A DNA stretch of 64,000 nt from Candidatus Desulfofervidaceae bacterium (GCA_027038965.1 JALWFG010000016.1:124001-188000); one strand, 5' to 3'; positions 1 through 8,291 are shown, numbered from the stretch's first letter. Translations and numbers: made by a program. Notes: generated by a model from the letters alone, not told the origin.

Positions 1-29
1 CTTGCCATCTCTGCCTGCTTTTGATATAA

Positions 30-364
30 AGGACTTATGCCTTACAGTATAATGTTATAAGACTTCTCCAGAAAATTGAGCCCTCCATAAGGGAAGTCCT
101 CATCGCTGTCCTGGAGGAAATTGAGCGTCAACGAGAAGCCACGGTTACCAAGAGGGAATTCAATGAGCTAAAGGACATCGTTAAAGACCTCAGTCGGGTC
201 GTGAAAGAGCTGGCCGAGGCCCAGAAAAAACTGAAACTGAACTCAAAAAACTTGTTGCTGAGCATCGCAAGACCCAAGAGTACCTTCTTGGTGGGCTGGC
301 CGCTACATCCTTGAAGATCGAGCCTTATATCAGTTCCCTGTTTACCTTTAACCTACCCCCGTAA
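30..364 (+). pseudogene. Frameshifted remnant of a coiled-coil protein (DUF3782-like)
   Basis: An open frame without a start codon runs from about 30 and encodes a charged helix (a stretch ending in VVKELAEAQKK near 232). It then leaves its natural frame; the adjacent frame continues the same kind of sequence (LKKLVAEHRKTQEYLLGGLA) to a stop at 362-364. Joining the frames gives a pattern typical of the coiled-coil N-terminal part of DUF3782/restriction-endonuclease-like proteins of thermophiles, in which an AEAQKKTE-type helix precedes a GGLSAT-type segment. The nuclease domain is missing. I read it as a decayed fragment; a sequencing indel is the alternative. The family assignment is from memory of the motif pattern. 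Confidence 0.45.
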
Positions 365-418
365 ACTTAAAAGGGGGTGATTTTTCTCTTAATGGCTGGA
401 GGAAATTTCTTTTTTCAC

Positions 419-877
419 TCATCTAATCTTATAATTCCTCAAGATAGTCCTTTCTTCGTCCCTTTTTTTGATTTGTTCTCTTTTATCTATTTTCTTTTTC
501 CCCCGTCCTAATCCAAGTTCTACTTTGGCCTTTCCCCCTACAAAGTAGATGCGTAAAGGGATAAGGGTTAATCCTCGCTCTTTAAGCTTACCAATAAGCC
601 GCCTTATTTCCCTTTTATGTAAAAGTAGCTTTTTGGGCCGCAGGGGATCATGTTGATCATGAGTGGCGTAAGGATAAGGGGAAATATGGCAATTAACTAA
701 AAATATCTCTTTGCCCCTGACCTCAGCATAGCTGTCTCCTAAACTGGCCCGACCTAAACGAAGGGATTTTACCTCAGTGCCCTTCAGTACTAGTCCGGCT
801 TCATAGGTCTCTTCAATGTGGTAGTTGAAAAGGGCCTTTTTATTCGTGCAAACAACTTTCTTCGATTGTCTTTCCAT
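419..877 (-). CDS. smpB: SsrA-binding protein SmpB
   Basis: 152 residues, the usual SmpB length. The protein binds tmRNA and brings it to ribosomes stalled on mRNAs lacking a stop codon. The N-terminal half contains the family signature EAGLVLKGTEVKSLR (about residues 26-40) and the SYAEV segment of the OB fold, and the C-terminus is the basic tail (GRGKKKIDKRE, then a short arginine-rich end) that becomes helical in the A site. It is the last gene of a minus-strand ptsH-ptsI-smpB group; its first 38 bases lie inside the 3' end of ptsI in another frame, so the two are likely translationally coupled. No tmRNA gene was recognised beside it. Confidence 0.96.
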   Translation of the reverse strand: MERQSKKVVCTNKKALFNYHIEETYEAGLVLKGTEVKSLRLGRASLGDSYAEVRGKEIFLVNCHISPYPYATHDQHDPLRPKKLLLHKREIRRLIGKLKERGLTLIPLRIYFVGGKAKVELGLGRGKKKIDKREQIKKRDEERTILRNYKIR

Positions 878-2660
878 ATTTTTCCTCTAAATTCTCAAAT
901 TCATCTTGACTGAAGAGTTCTTCCAGATTTTTAAACCAAAACTTAATATGCTGAAGATAGAACCTTTTTATTTCCTGAACCGTCTTAAACGTCAATAGCT
1001 CCTTGACCAGTACTTGAGCTTCTTTGAAACTCAAAGAACAAATTAACTTTTTGATAATAGGTATATTCTGAACATTGAGACTTATTTCATCTATTCCTAA
1101 GCCCACCAAGAGGGGAGTGTAAATCGGATCGCGGGCCATCTCTCCACAAACGCTTACAGTAATTCCCCTCTGATGGGCAGTGTCTGTGATTTGCTTCAGC
1201 ATCCTAAGCACAGCGGGGTGTAAGGGTTGGTAAAGATAAGCTACTTGCTCATTGTTGCGGTCAATGGCTAGAGCATATTGAATGAGGTCGTTAGTGCCAA
1301 TACTGATAAAGTCCACTTCTTGAACGAGAAGGTCAATGATAGCCACTGCCGAAGGGACCTCTACCATTATTCCAAGGGGAATAGGGGTGAAGGGTTTACA
1401 GGCCTCTTTTTCCAACCCTTCTTTTAATGAAATCAATATTTGCTTTGTTTCCTGAATTTCCTCAAGGCTGGAAATTAAGGGGAAAAGTAAGCGTACATTG
1501 CCATGTTGAGAGGCCCTTAAAATGGCTCGCAATTGGGTGCAAAAGATATCCCTTTGTGTCAGGCAAAGACGAATGGCCCGAAGCCCCAAGGCAGGATTAA
1601 TTTCCTTACCAGAATGGAGGTAGGAGCTCAATTTATCTCCACCAAAGTCCAAGGTGCGAAAGGTTACTGGATAAGGGTAAATGGCCTTTACTACCTTTTT
1701 GAAATAATTATAAAGGGCCTCTTCGTTTGGCAATTCGTTATGCTGGAGGTAAAAAAACTCGGTTCTAAAAAGTCCAATTCCTTCGGCACCCATTTCTAAA
1801 ACAGAGGGAATTTCTTCAAATAATTCCACATTGGCCATTACCCTTAAGATTTTGCCGTCTAAGGTGTGGGCCGTGATATTTATATAATGTTCCAATTCCT
1901 TACAAAGAAGGCTATAATGCCTTTGCCTCTGTTTATATTGCCTTAGGGTATCGGGATTAGGATTAACAATGACTATTCCTCTTTGGCCATCTACAATAAC
2001 CATATCCCCATTTTTTACCTCTTGGCTAATCCCCTTAACCCCCACTACGGCAGGCAATTTTAAGGCCTGAGCCACAATGGCAGTATGGGAGGTGAGCCCG
2101 CCTGTTTCGGTTACGAAGGCACCTATCTGTTTTGTAGGTAATTTAGTGGCCTCGGTAGGGGAAAGCTCATCGGCAATAAGAATGTTTCCACTTGAAGAAA
2201 TGGTTGTATTTGTGGTAGAGCCCAAAAAACCAAAGATCTTTTTAGCAATATAGCGAATGTCTTGAACCCGCTGTTTTATATACTCATCCTCTATCTTTCC
2301 AAAGATTCCTTCAATGTCTTCTACCGTTTTCATTAACGCCCATTCGGCATTGATCTTTTCTTCTTTTATCCTTCTTAATGTGGCTTTAAAGAAGATGGGA
2401 TCTGAAAGGACGATTAAATAGGTGTCTAAGATTGGCTTTATTTCCTTTAGTGGCGGGTTATGGCCTAAACCACTCTTTACATCCTTAATTTCCTTTTTTA
2501 CTTGGTCTACAGCCCTTTTAAAACGGTCTAATTCCTTTTTAACGTCTGATTTATTGAGCAAAAATTGATATGTAAAGCGGGGCTTAGGACTTTTTCTAAA
2601 AACGGCCTTACCAATTTCAATACCTGGAGAGGCCGCAATTCCTTTAAATCTGCGTTCCAT
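840..2660 (-). CDS. ptsI: Phosphoenolpyruvate-protein phosphotransferase (PTS enzyme I)
   Basis: 606 residues, slightly longer than the usual 570-580. Enzyme I takes phosphate from PEP onto an active-site histidine and passes it to HPr. The histidine lies in GGLTSHTAIVAQ (about residue 190), followed by the swivelling domain signature LPAVVG. The PEP-binding barrel shows GIGLFRTEFFY, a FRTLDFGGDK loop, GIMVEVPSA and the catalytic cysteine in VSVCGEMARDP (about 503). The extra length is a charged C-terminal tail that overlaps smpB by 38 bases. It starts within the 3' end of ptsH (17-base overlap). No PTS permease genes are in view, so a regulatory or single-sugar role is possible; that is inference. 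Confidence 0.95.
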   Translation of the reverse strand: MERRFKGIAASPGIEIGKAVFRKSPKPRFTYQFLLNKSDVKKELDRFKRAVDQVKKEIKDVKSGLGHNPPLKEIKPILDTYLIVLSDPIFFKATLRRIKEEKINAEWALMKTVEDIEGIFGKIEDEYIKQRVQDIRYIAKKIFGFLGSTTNTTISSSGNILIADELSPTEATKLPTKQIGAFVTETGGLTSHTAIVAQALKLPAVVGVKGISQEVKNGDMVIVDGQRGIVIVNPNPDTLRQYKQRQRHYSLLCKELEHYINITAHTLDGKILRVMANVELFEEIPSVLEMGAEGIGLFRTEFFYLQHNELPNEEALYNYFKKVVKAIYPYPVTFRTLDFGGDKLSSYLHSGKEINPALGLRAIRLCLTQRDIFCTQLRAILRASQHGNVRLLFPLISSLEEIQETKQILISLKEGLEKEACKPFTPIPLGIMVEVPSAVAIIDLLVQEVDFISIGTNDLIQYALAIDRNNEQVAYLYQPLHPAVLRMLKQITDTAHQRGITVSVCGEMARDPIYTPLLVGLGIDEISLNVQNIPIIKKLICSLSFKEAQVLVKELLTFKTVQEIKRFYLQHIKFWFKNLEELFSQDEFENLEEKYGKTIEESCLHE

Positions 2661-2946
2661 TTATCCTTTCTCCTATCTCTGTTTCTATCAAGTCTAAAAT
2701 GGCATTAAAGGCCTTTTTCTCGTCTTTTCCATTGATAACTAAAGCAACCTCATCGTTAAAACCGCACCCCAAACTCAGGATGTCCAAAACGCTTTTCACA
2801 TCGGCTTGTCTATTGGCCTTGATCAGATTAACTTCTGAACAAAATGACTGAGCCAGTTTTGCCAGTTTAGCGGCCGGACGGGCATGGATTCCAAGATGAT
2901 TTTTTATCCGAAAAATGGCGGTAAGCATTGTTTTTTTTTGTATCAT
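2644..2946 (-). CDS. ptsH: Phosphocarrier protein HPr
   Basis: 100 residues as called, against about 88 for typical HPr. The phospho-accepting histidine is in GIHARPAAKLA (residue 21 here), and the serine equivalent to the HPr-kinase site is in ADVKSVLDIL (residue 52). Starting at the second Met (residue 7) would place these at exactly His15 and Ser46, the classical numbering, but the first ATG has the better upstream AGGG, so the longer start is kept with doubt. The conserved regulatory serine suggests control by an HPr kinase/phosphorylase, which is not in this window. It begins a ptsH-ptsI-smpB unit and is divergent from tolQ across about 120 bases. Confidence 0.93.
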   Translation of the reverse strand: MIQKKTMLTAIFRIKNHLGIHARPAAKLAKLAQSFCSEVNLIKANRQADVKSVLDILSLGCGFNDEVALVINGKDEKKAFNAILDLIETEIGERINGTQI

Positions 2947-3010
2947 AAATCCCTAAAGGGGTCAATCTTTTCTTCCTTCTACCTTTACCCACCCACTCAT
3001 TCAATAACAT

Positions 3011-3038
3011 TTGACTTTTACCACTTTTTTTGTAATAT
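3011..3038 (+). promoter_or_regulatory. Putative sigma-70-type promoter of the tol operon
   Basis: TTGACT (3011-3016), a 16-base spacer and TAATAT (3033-3038) lie 28 bases upstream of tolQ, in the divergent gap with ptsH. A good ribosome-binding site (AAAGGAG, about 3053-3059) precedes the ATG at 3066. Read by eye only. Confidence 0.45.
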
Positions 3039-3065
3039 TAATCAAACCCTTAAAAGGAGTCTTCT

Positions 3066-3788
3066 ATGCTTAACTTTAACCCGCAGGGAAGTCTATTTTA
3101 CCAGATGATTATTCATGCCGGGCCGATGGCCAAACTGGTTCTTTTTATTTTAACCCTGATGTCTATATTCTCTTGGGCAATTATGGTCAATAAATGGTTA
3201 ATCTTTCGCAAGGTTAAGAGACAGACTGAGGCCTTCCGCGAAACATTTTGGCGTACAGGGGACCTGAAAATCGTTTTAGCGGAGGCCAGAAATTATGCTG
3301 CTTCTCCCCTTTCTCTAATCTTCCAAGAGGCCTTTTTGGAGTTAAAAAGGTGGTTAAAGGATAAAAATGCATTTAAACGGGATAGAAAGGCCTTTTTAAA
3401 TAGTGTTAACGAGGCCATGCGCAAGGCGGCGTATACCGAATATTCCCATTTGCGTAAGGGCTTGGCCTTTTTGGCTACGGTAGGCAATATAGCCCCCTTT
3501 ATAGGTCTTTTTGGAACCGTTTGGGGGATCATGAGGGCCTTTCATGATATTGGCTTGAAAGGCTCTGCCTCCTTGGCCGATGTAGCTCCAGGCATCTCAG
3601 AGGCCCTGATTGCCACGGCCTTTGGCCTAGCAGCAGCGATACCCGCAGTAATAGGATACAATTATTTCACTCAGTGTTTGATAGAACAAAAGACGGAAAT
3701 GGATAATTTTGCAACTGATTTGCAAAACCGCCTTAAACGGAAATACCTAATTTACTCTGAAAAAGAGGTTTCCGATGAAATTATTTGA
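3066..3788 (+). CDS. tolQ: TolQ proton channel subunit (MotA/TolQ/ExbB family)
   Basis: 240 residues. An inner-membrane component of the Tol-Pal machine that uses proton-motive force for outer-membrane constriction. There is one N-terminal membrane segment (about residues 18-38), a long cytoplasmic region, and then the conserved pair of helices with the family signatures FLATVGNIAPFIGLFGTVWG (about 136-155) and ALIATAFGLAAAIPAVIGYN. The ATG at 3066 has AAAGGAG upstream. The gene overlaps tolR by 14 bases, and the downstream order tolR-tolA-tolB-pal makes TolQ rather than ExbB or MotA the right name. Confidence 0.93.
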   Translation: MLNFNPQGSLFYQMIIHAGPMAKLVLFILTLMSIFSWAIMVNKWLIFRKVKRQTEAFRETFWRTGDLKIVLAEARNYAASPLSLIFQEAFLELKRWLKDKNAFKRDRKAFLNSVNEAMRKAAYTEYSHLRKGLAFLATVGNIAPFIGLFGTVWGIMRAFHDIGLKGSASLADVAPGISEALIATAFGLAAAIPAVIGYNYFTQCLIEQKTEMDNFATDLQNRLKRKYLIYSEKEVSDEII

Positions 3789-4185
3789 AGAAGATCAGGG
3801 GTTTATGGCCGAGATCAACGTCACGCCCTTAGTGGATGTGATGCTCGTCCTGCTAATTATTTTCATGATTACGGCTCCAATGCTTACTTATGGGGTTAAG
3901 GTAAACTTACCTACTACTACCGCAAAGCCTATGCCTGTAAAAAAGGAACCTCTTGTTATTACGGTAAATTCCAAAGGGGAGGTGTTTATTGATCGATACA
4001 AGGTATCGCTGAAGGATTTAGGAAAAAAGATGGCTTCTATAATAAAGAGCAATCTCAAACGCAAGGTGCTTTTACAAGCGGATAAAAAGGTAGCTTATGG
4101 TTATGTAATGGAAGTGATGGGCAGGCTTAAGGCCGCAGGCATAGAAGACCTTGGTTTAGTTACAAGGCCAGAAGAAAAGAAATGA
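3775..4185 (+). CDS. tolR: TolR (ExbD/TolR family)
   Basis: 136 residues, a normal length. Single-pass inner-membrane protein with a periplasmic domain, partner of TolQ. The signature NVTPLVDVMLVLLIIFMIT (about residues 15-33) contains the membrane-embedded aspartate that carries protons. The periplasmic part shows the family pattern from VNLPTTTAKP to the end (VMEVMGRLKAAGIEDLGLVT). It begins inside tolQ and its stop overlaps the tolA start by four bases, indicating coupled translation. Confidence 0.94.
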   Translation: MKLFEEDQGFMAEINVTPLVDVMLVLLIIFMITAPMLTYGVKVNLPTTTAKPMPVKKEPLVITVNSKGEVFIDRYKVSLKDLGKKMASIIKSNLKRKVLLQADKKVAYGYVMEVMGRLKAAGIEDLGLVTRPEEKK

Positions 4186-5075
4186 ATGGCTATTTAAAAA
4201 TTTCCTTTGTTTTTTCTGTATTGCTTCACCTCATCTTATTTTCTAGCGTCCTCTTTGTCTCGGTAGAGCCAAAACATTACATTTCCTTTTCATCTGTATA
4301 TCAGGTCAAATTGATGGAGTTACCGAAATCGCCTGTTCCTGCAGTTCCTAAACCCACTCAAAAAACGAAAGTAAAGACAAAACAACCAGCAAAATTGGCC
4401 CCCAAACCGATCAATTTACCCAAGCCTCAGCCCAAACCCACACTCACACCTACACCTAAGCCTAAATCTGAAGTGAAATCCCGGCTCCAATCTAAGGCCC
4501 CTAAAAGGGCAATTCCTTTAAAAAAGTCAAAGAGAAAGGTAAGTCAGACAAAGCCTCAAAGGCCAAATACAGATGTTATTCAACCAAAAGTAGTTCAAAA
4601 AAGGATTGAAGAGATTGCTAGAGAATTGGAGCGAAGACAGAAGGAGAAGAGACTAAAGCAAGAGGTAGCTCAAATTGCATCAGAGATAAAAGAAGGTCTT
4701 CAGGGTGGGGTTATTGAGGGGTATTCTACTAGTGCTCCTTCTGAAGGCTCTCCAGACACAAAGGTTGGACTTGTTTTTAAGATTTATTATGCTGAGGTGT
4801 GGGAAAAAATAAAGTCTAATTGGGTTCTCCCCACATTTCTTTTAAAAGAACCAAAGGAACTTGAGGCCGTTGTGGTTATAAAGGTCAAAAAGGATGGTCA
4901 TATTGTAGAAAAAGATTTTGAGAAAAGGTCTGGCAATAAGCTTTTTGATCAATCGGTGATGGAGGCACTAGATAAAGCCAATCCCTTGCCGCCCCTACCT
5001 CCAGATTATATTCAACCTTACCATCAAATTGGGATTCGATTTCGCTGGACAAAAGGAGGACAGGAGATTTTATGA
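4182..5075 (+). CDS. tolA: TolA-like energy transducer (TonB C-terminal domain)
   Basis: 297 residues. There is an N-terminal membrane anchor (about residues 6-27), then a roughly 100-residue proline- and lysine-rich spacer (repeats such as KPQPKPTLTPTPKPK), a charged helical stretch (RIEEIARELERRQ onwards) and a C-terminal TonB/TolA-type fold containing WEKIKSNWVLP, VVVIKVKKDGHI and SVMEALDKANPLPPLP. It would carry the TolQR force to TolB and Pal in the periplasm. The spacer is of TonB composition rather than the alanine-rich helix of E. coli TolA, but position between tolR and tolB supports TolA function. Overlaps both neighbours by four bases. Confidence 0.88.
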   Translation: MNGYLKISFVFSVLLHLILFSSVLFVSVEPKHYISFSSVYQVKLMELPKSPVPAVPKPTQKTKVKTKQPAKLAPKPINLPKPQPKPTLTPTPKPKSEVKSRLQSKAPKRAIPLKKSKRKVSQTKPQRPNTDVIQPKVVQKRIEEIARELERRQKEKRLKQEVAQIASEIKEGLQGGVIEGYSTSAPSEGSPDTKVGLVFKIYYAEVWEKIKSNWVLPTFLLKEPKELEAVVVIKVKKDGHIVEKDFEKRSGNKLFDQSVMEALDKANPLPPLPPDYIQPYHQIGIRFRWTKGGQEIL

Positions 5076-6331
5076 AAAGGGCATTTTTGTTAGGTCTTTT
5101 AATTCTATTATTACCAACATTGTGTTGGGGCATTGTTTATATAGATATTGAGGCCCCGGGTCATAAAACCCTTCCTATTGCGGTAGCCCCCTTTATGGGA
5201 AATCCAGTATTAGGGACTAAGGCAAGACAAATTTTAAAATCTGATTTGGAATATACAGGTTTTTTTAATGTTTTAAAGGAAGACACCTTTTTAGGAGAAA
5301 AACCGTCGGCCGAAGTAGATTTTAAGAGGTGGCAGTTGATAGGAGCCTATCTTTTAATAAAAGGAAGGGTAGAAAAAAGTGGGAATAGGTTTCAACTGGA
5401 TCTTCGACTTTATGATGTAAACAAAGGCCTAGAATTGCTTGCCAAAAGGTATACAGGAGCGGAAAACGCCCTTAGATACGCAGTCCATCGCTTTATGGAC
5501 AATCTTATGCAGGTCCTTTCAGGGGAACCCAGCGTTTTCCAAACAATGATTGCCTTTGTATATAAAACAAAAAGGGGAAAGGAGATTTATATCACGGATT
5601 TTGACGGATATAGACCCAGGTCCTTAACCCAATTTCACAACATTTGTCTCAGTCCCAAATGGTCACCTCTAGGGGATAAACTCCTTTTTACTAGTTATAA
5701 AAGGGGTAATCCCGATGTTTACCTGCTGGACATTAAGAAAGGCATTGCCAAGAGGATTATTCACTATCCAGGCCTTAACATCGGGGCTACATGGTCACCG
5801 GATGCCAAAAGGATTGCCGTAACGTTGAGTATCAAAGGCAGACAAGGCATCTATCTTGTAAATAATAAAGGAAGGATTGAAAGGTGTCTTGTTCGTTCTT
5901 CAGGAATCAACGTCTCCCCCACTTGGTCTCCAGATGGGAAGAAACTAGCATTTGTTTCTGACAGAAGTGGATGCCCTCAAATTTATATTTTAGACTTGAC
6001 AACAAATAAAATTTCTCGTCTTACTTATGAAGGGAATTATAATGTTTCTCCTGCTTGGTCCCCAAAGGGAGATTATATTGTATACGCTGGAATTAAGGAT
6101 GGACATTTTCAGCTATTTATGATAAGGTCTGATGGAAGTGTGATAAAACAATTGACAGATGGTGATAGTGATTGTCAAAGCCCCAGTTGGTCACCAGATG
6201 CTAGGTTTATTGTTTTCAGTCGGGATAAAAGGCTTTTTGTACTTAGGCTTTGCGATGGAAAGGTCTTCCCACTATTAAAGACATTGCCGGGAGAACAGTC
6301 CCAACCTAACTGGTCTCCTTGGCTAAAGTGA
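5072..6331 (+). CDS. tolB: Tol-Pal system periplasmic protein TolB
   Basis: 419 residues, close to the usual 430. A signal peptide (MKRAFLLGLLILLLPTLCWG) is followed by the N-terminal TolB domain (about residues 25-145) and a six-bladed beta-propeller of PD40/WD40-like repeats, recognisable by repeated SPKWSP, SPTWSPDG, SPAWSPKG and SPSWSPDA motifs from about residue 190 to 419. It binds Pal and TolA in the periplasm. Overlaps tolA by four bases; 33 bases and a GGAGGGG ribosome-binding site separate it from pal. Confidence 0.94.
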   Translation: MKRAFLLGLLILLLPTLCWGIVYIDIEAPGHKTLPIAVAPFMGNPVLGTKARQILKSDLEYTGFFNVLKEDTFLGEKPSAEVDFKRWQLIGAYLLIKGRVEKSGNRFQLDLRLYDVNKGLELLAKRYTGAENALRYAVHRFMDNLMQVLSGEPSVFQTMIAFVYKTKRGKEIYITDFDGYRPRSLTQFHNICLSPKWSPLGDKLLFTSYKRGNPDVYLLDIKKGIAKRIIHYPGLNIGATWSPDAKRIAVTLSIKGRQGIYLVNNKGRIERCLVRSSGINVSPTWSPDGKKLAFVSDRSGCPQIYILDLTTNKISRLTYEGNYNVSPAWSPKGDYIVYAGIKDGHFQLFMIRSDGSVIKQLTDGDSDCQSPSWSPDARFIVFSRDKRLFVLRLCDGKVFPLLKTLPGEQSQPNWSPWLK

Positions 6332-6364
6332 GATTATAATCTTAAGAAAAAGGAGGGGTAAAAG

Positions 6365-7084
6365 ATGAGGAAAAATCATTTATTGGCATTGTTTGTGGCC
6401 CTGGTGCTTATCTTTCCCTTGGCCTGTGCCCATAAAAAACCTGCTTTAGAGGTTCCACAAGCCGTAACCCCTAAAGAAAAGGCTCCGGCCAAAGAGGCGG
6501 CTATACCTGAGCAAGTGGTTAAGGCCCCTGAGGAGGGTAAGGTAGCCAAGGTAGAAGGGGAGCAACTATCCGAAGAGGAGCTAGCGAAACAAAAACAGAT
6601 GGCTAAAGAAAGGTCTTTTAAGCAAGAAATTAGACAGTTTGAAGGGGAGGACATTTATTTTGATTTCGATAAATACAATATCCGTCCCGATGCCGCTTCT
6701 GTACTGGAAAAAAAGGCTCAGTGGTTGAAGGTCCACCCCAATGTTCGGGTTTTGATTGAAGGTCATTGTGATGAATGGGGTAGTGAGGAGTATAACCTTG
6801 CCTTAGGAGAAAGAAGAGCTAATAGTGCTAAGGAATTCTTGGTAAACCTTGGTGTAGACCCTAGTCAAATTTCTATAATTAGCTATGGTGAAGAAAAGCC
6901 AGCGGTTGTTCCTCCAGCATATTGTAAAGATGTGCAGAAGATTATGCATAGTCACGGGATAAGACCCAACCATGAAGTGCCTAGTGTGTATTTAGGTCCT
7001 AACATTACCCTTTGTATGGTTGATGCCTGTCAAAAGGCCTGGGCCAAGAACAGAAGATGTCATTTTGTAGTGATTCAATATTAG
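6365..7084 (+). CDS. pal: Peptidoglycan-associated lipoprotein Pal with an inserted Cys-rich loop
   Basis: 239 residues, longer than the usual 160-190. A lipoprotein signal ends at FPLAC (Cys about 20), followed by a flexible Ala/Pro/Glu-rich linker and an OmpA-type peptidoglycan-binding domain: DIYFDFDKYNIRPDA (about 96), then VLIEGHCDEWGSEEYNLALG and ERRANSAKEFL. After the canonical SYGEEKP the domain is interrupted by roughly 40 extra residues containing three cysteines (AYCKDVQ, LCMVDAC) before resuming at AWAKNRRCHFVV, which holds a fourth. The anchor to peptidoglycan should be retained; the insertion may be disulfide-bonded, which is inference. Confidence 0.92.
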   Translation: MRKNHLLALFVALVLIFPLACAHKKPALEVPQAVTPKEKAPAKEAAIPEQVVKAPEEGKVAKVEGEQLSEEELAKQKQMAKERSFKQEIRQFEGEDIYFDFDKYNIRPDAASVLEKKAQWLKVHPNVRVLIEGHCDEWGSEEYNLALGERRANSAKEFLVNLGVDPSQISIISYGEEKPAVVPPAYCKDVQKIMHSHGIRPNHEVPSVYLGPNITLCMVDACQKAWAKNRRCHFVVIQY

Positions 7085-7096
7085 CCTTTGACCTAA

Positions 7097-7120
7097 AGGC
7101 CGGTGTAAAGACATCGGCCT
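7097..7120 (+). terminator. Intercistronic hairpin between pal and cpoB
   Basis: AGGCCGGTGT, loop AAAG, ACATCGGCCT: a 10-base-pair stem with one G-U pair, followed by a moderately T-rich stretch (GTCTTCTTATT). It could act as a partial terminator or an mRNA-stabilising hairpin setting Pal above CpoB. Confidence 0.5.
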
Positions 7121-7153
7121 GTCTTCTTATTAAAGCCAAGAGGTGAATCTCTC

Positions 7154-8032
7154 ATGCGGTGGCTATCGTTTCTTTTAGTTTTGTTTTTATTTCAGGGCTG
7201 TGTATCTCAGCAAGATTTACAGGTTCTAGAAGGCCATATTGTCACACTAAGCCGCAGGGTGGATACCCTTCAAACGAATCAACGAAAGCAAGGGCAAAAA
7301 TTAGAACTTATCTCTGCAAAGATGGCCAATTTGGAAAAGAGCATTGGGAAACTTCCTTCAACTCAAGGGAATCTTTTGGTGAGACTGGGGGAAATAGAGG
7401 ACGAAATTAAGCAGCTTCGAAATACAATGGAACAGAATGGTTATGCTATAGAACGACTGCAAGGAGATATTCAAGATCAAAAGCAGGAAACCAAAGGATA
7501 TAAAGAACAAATTTCGGAATTGGAAACCAAACTAGAACAGACTACTAAAACACAAACAGAGAAAATAGCCGAGCTAGAGTCTCAACTCAAGGAACTAAGG
7601 AAAAAGGTTCTTTCTTTTTATACCCCAAAGATAAAACAAGGTCCTAAGGGGCTATATAATAAGGCATTTAGACTTCTGCGGCAGAAAAAATATAAAGAGG
7701 CCCAGAAGGCCTTTAACGATTTCTTAAAATTTTACCCCAATTCCCCCTTGGCTGCCAATGCTCAATATTGGATTGGAGATATCTATTTTGCCAAAGGCCA
7801 CTATGAAGAGGCCATTTTGGCATATCAAAAGGTTATCAAAGAGTATCCCAAGCACGAAAAAGTACCTAGTGCCCTTTTTAAACAGGCCAAGGCCTTTGCC
7901 ATTCTGGGAGACAAGCCGACTGCCAAGATTCTCTATGAGCAACTCATCAAAAGATTTCCTAATACTAGGCAGGCAAAAATGGCCAAGACCGAGCTAGCAA
8001 AAATGACACAGCCATCATCAAAATCCAAATAA
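7154..8032 (+). CDS. cpoB: CpoB/YbgF-type cell division coordinator, Tol-Pal associated
   Basis: 292 residues. The N-terminus carries a lipobox-like signal (LFQGC, Cys about 17), so this version is probably a lipoprotein rather than the soluble protein of E. coli. Residues about 20-155 form a coiled coil (heptad-patterned, QKQETKGYKEQISELETKLE region), and the C-terminal 120 residues hold three tetratricopeptide repeats beginning at LYNKAFRLLRQKKYKEAQKA and YWIGDIYFAKGHYEEAILAY. Known CpoB links the Tol machine to peptidoglycan synthesis. It is the last tol gene; its stop codon sits inside an 18-base palindrome. Confidence 0.88.
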   Translation: MRWLSFLLVLFLFQGCVSQQDLQVLEGHIVTLSRRVDTLQTNQRKQGQKLELISAKMANLEKSIGKLPSTQGNLLVRLGEIEDEIKQLRNTMEQNGYAIERLQGDIQDQKQETKGYKEQISELETKLEQTTKTQTEKIAELESQLKELRKKVLSFYTPKIKQGPKGLYNKAFRLLRQKKYKEAQKAFNDFLKFYPNSPLAANAQYWIGDIYFAKGHYEEAILAYQKVIKEYPKHEKVPSALFKQAKAFAILGDKPTAKILYEQLIKRFPNTRQAKMAKTELAKMTQPSSKSK

Positions 8033-8040
8033 ATTTGGAT
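8023..8040 (+). other. Perfect palindrome spanning the cpoB stop codon
   Basis: ATCCAAAT-AA-ATTTGGAT, an 8-base-pair stem containing the TAA. No T-run follows, so it is not a convincing intrinsic terminator. It may protect the mRNA 3' end. Confidence 0.4.
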
Positions 8041-8239
8041 AATGGCAAGGGCATCTTGACATTGATTTAGACTTGAGAGTTGCCAGCCAACTTTATCTGA
8101 TTAATTTTCGTAAACATTATTAATGTCCAGTTTGTTAACCGACATTACGCACACATCGCAACATCCACTATTGCCCCATACCCACTCACCCACTTGGACC
8201 GTTCTGATTTTAAGGGCAGAGTTGGGTGCTAGTTGGTAA

Positions 8240-8274
8240 TTGACAGGACACAGCTAATTATTTATTCTAGCTGT
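8240..8274 (+). promoter_or_regulatory. Putative glmUS promoter with an inverted repeat over the -10
   Basis: TTGACA (8240-8245), a 17-base spacer and TATTCT (8263-8268), 24 bases before the glmU ATG. A 7-base inverted repeat (ACAGCTA 8250-8256, TAGCTGT 8268-8274) flanks the -10 and is placed like an operator. The rest of the 259-base gap before glmU shows no gene. Confidence 0.45.
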
Positions 8275-8291
8275 TTAAGGGAGAGTGTTTA

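Noticed and set aside
365-418. tmRNA gene next to smpB
   Set aside because: No tRNA-like acceptor or ANDEN-type tag sequence is seen around smpB.
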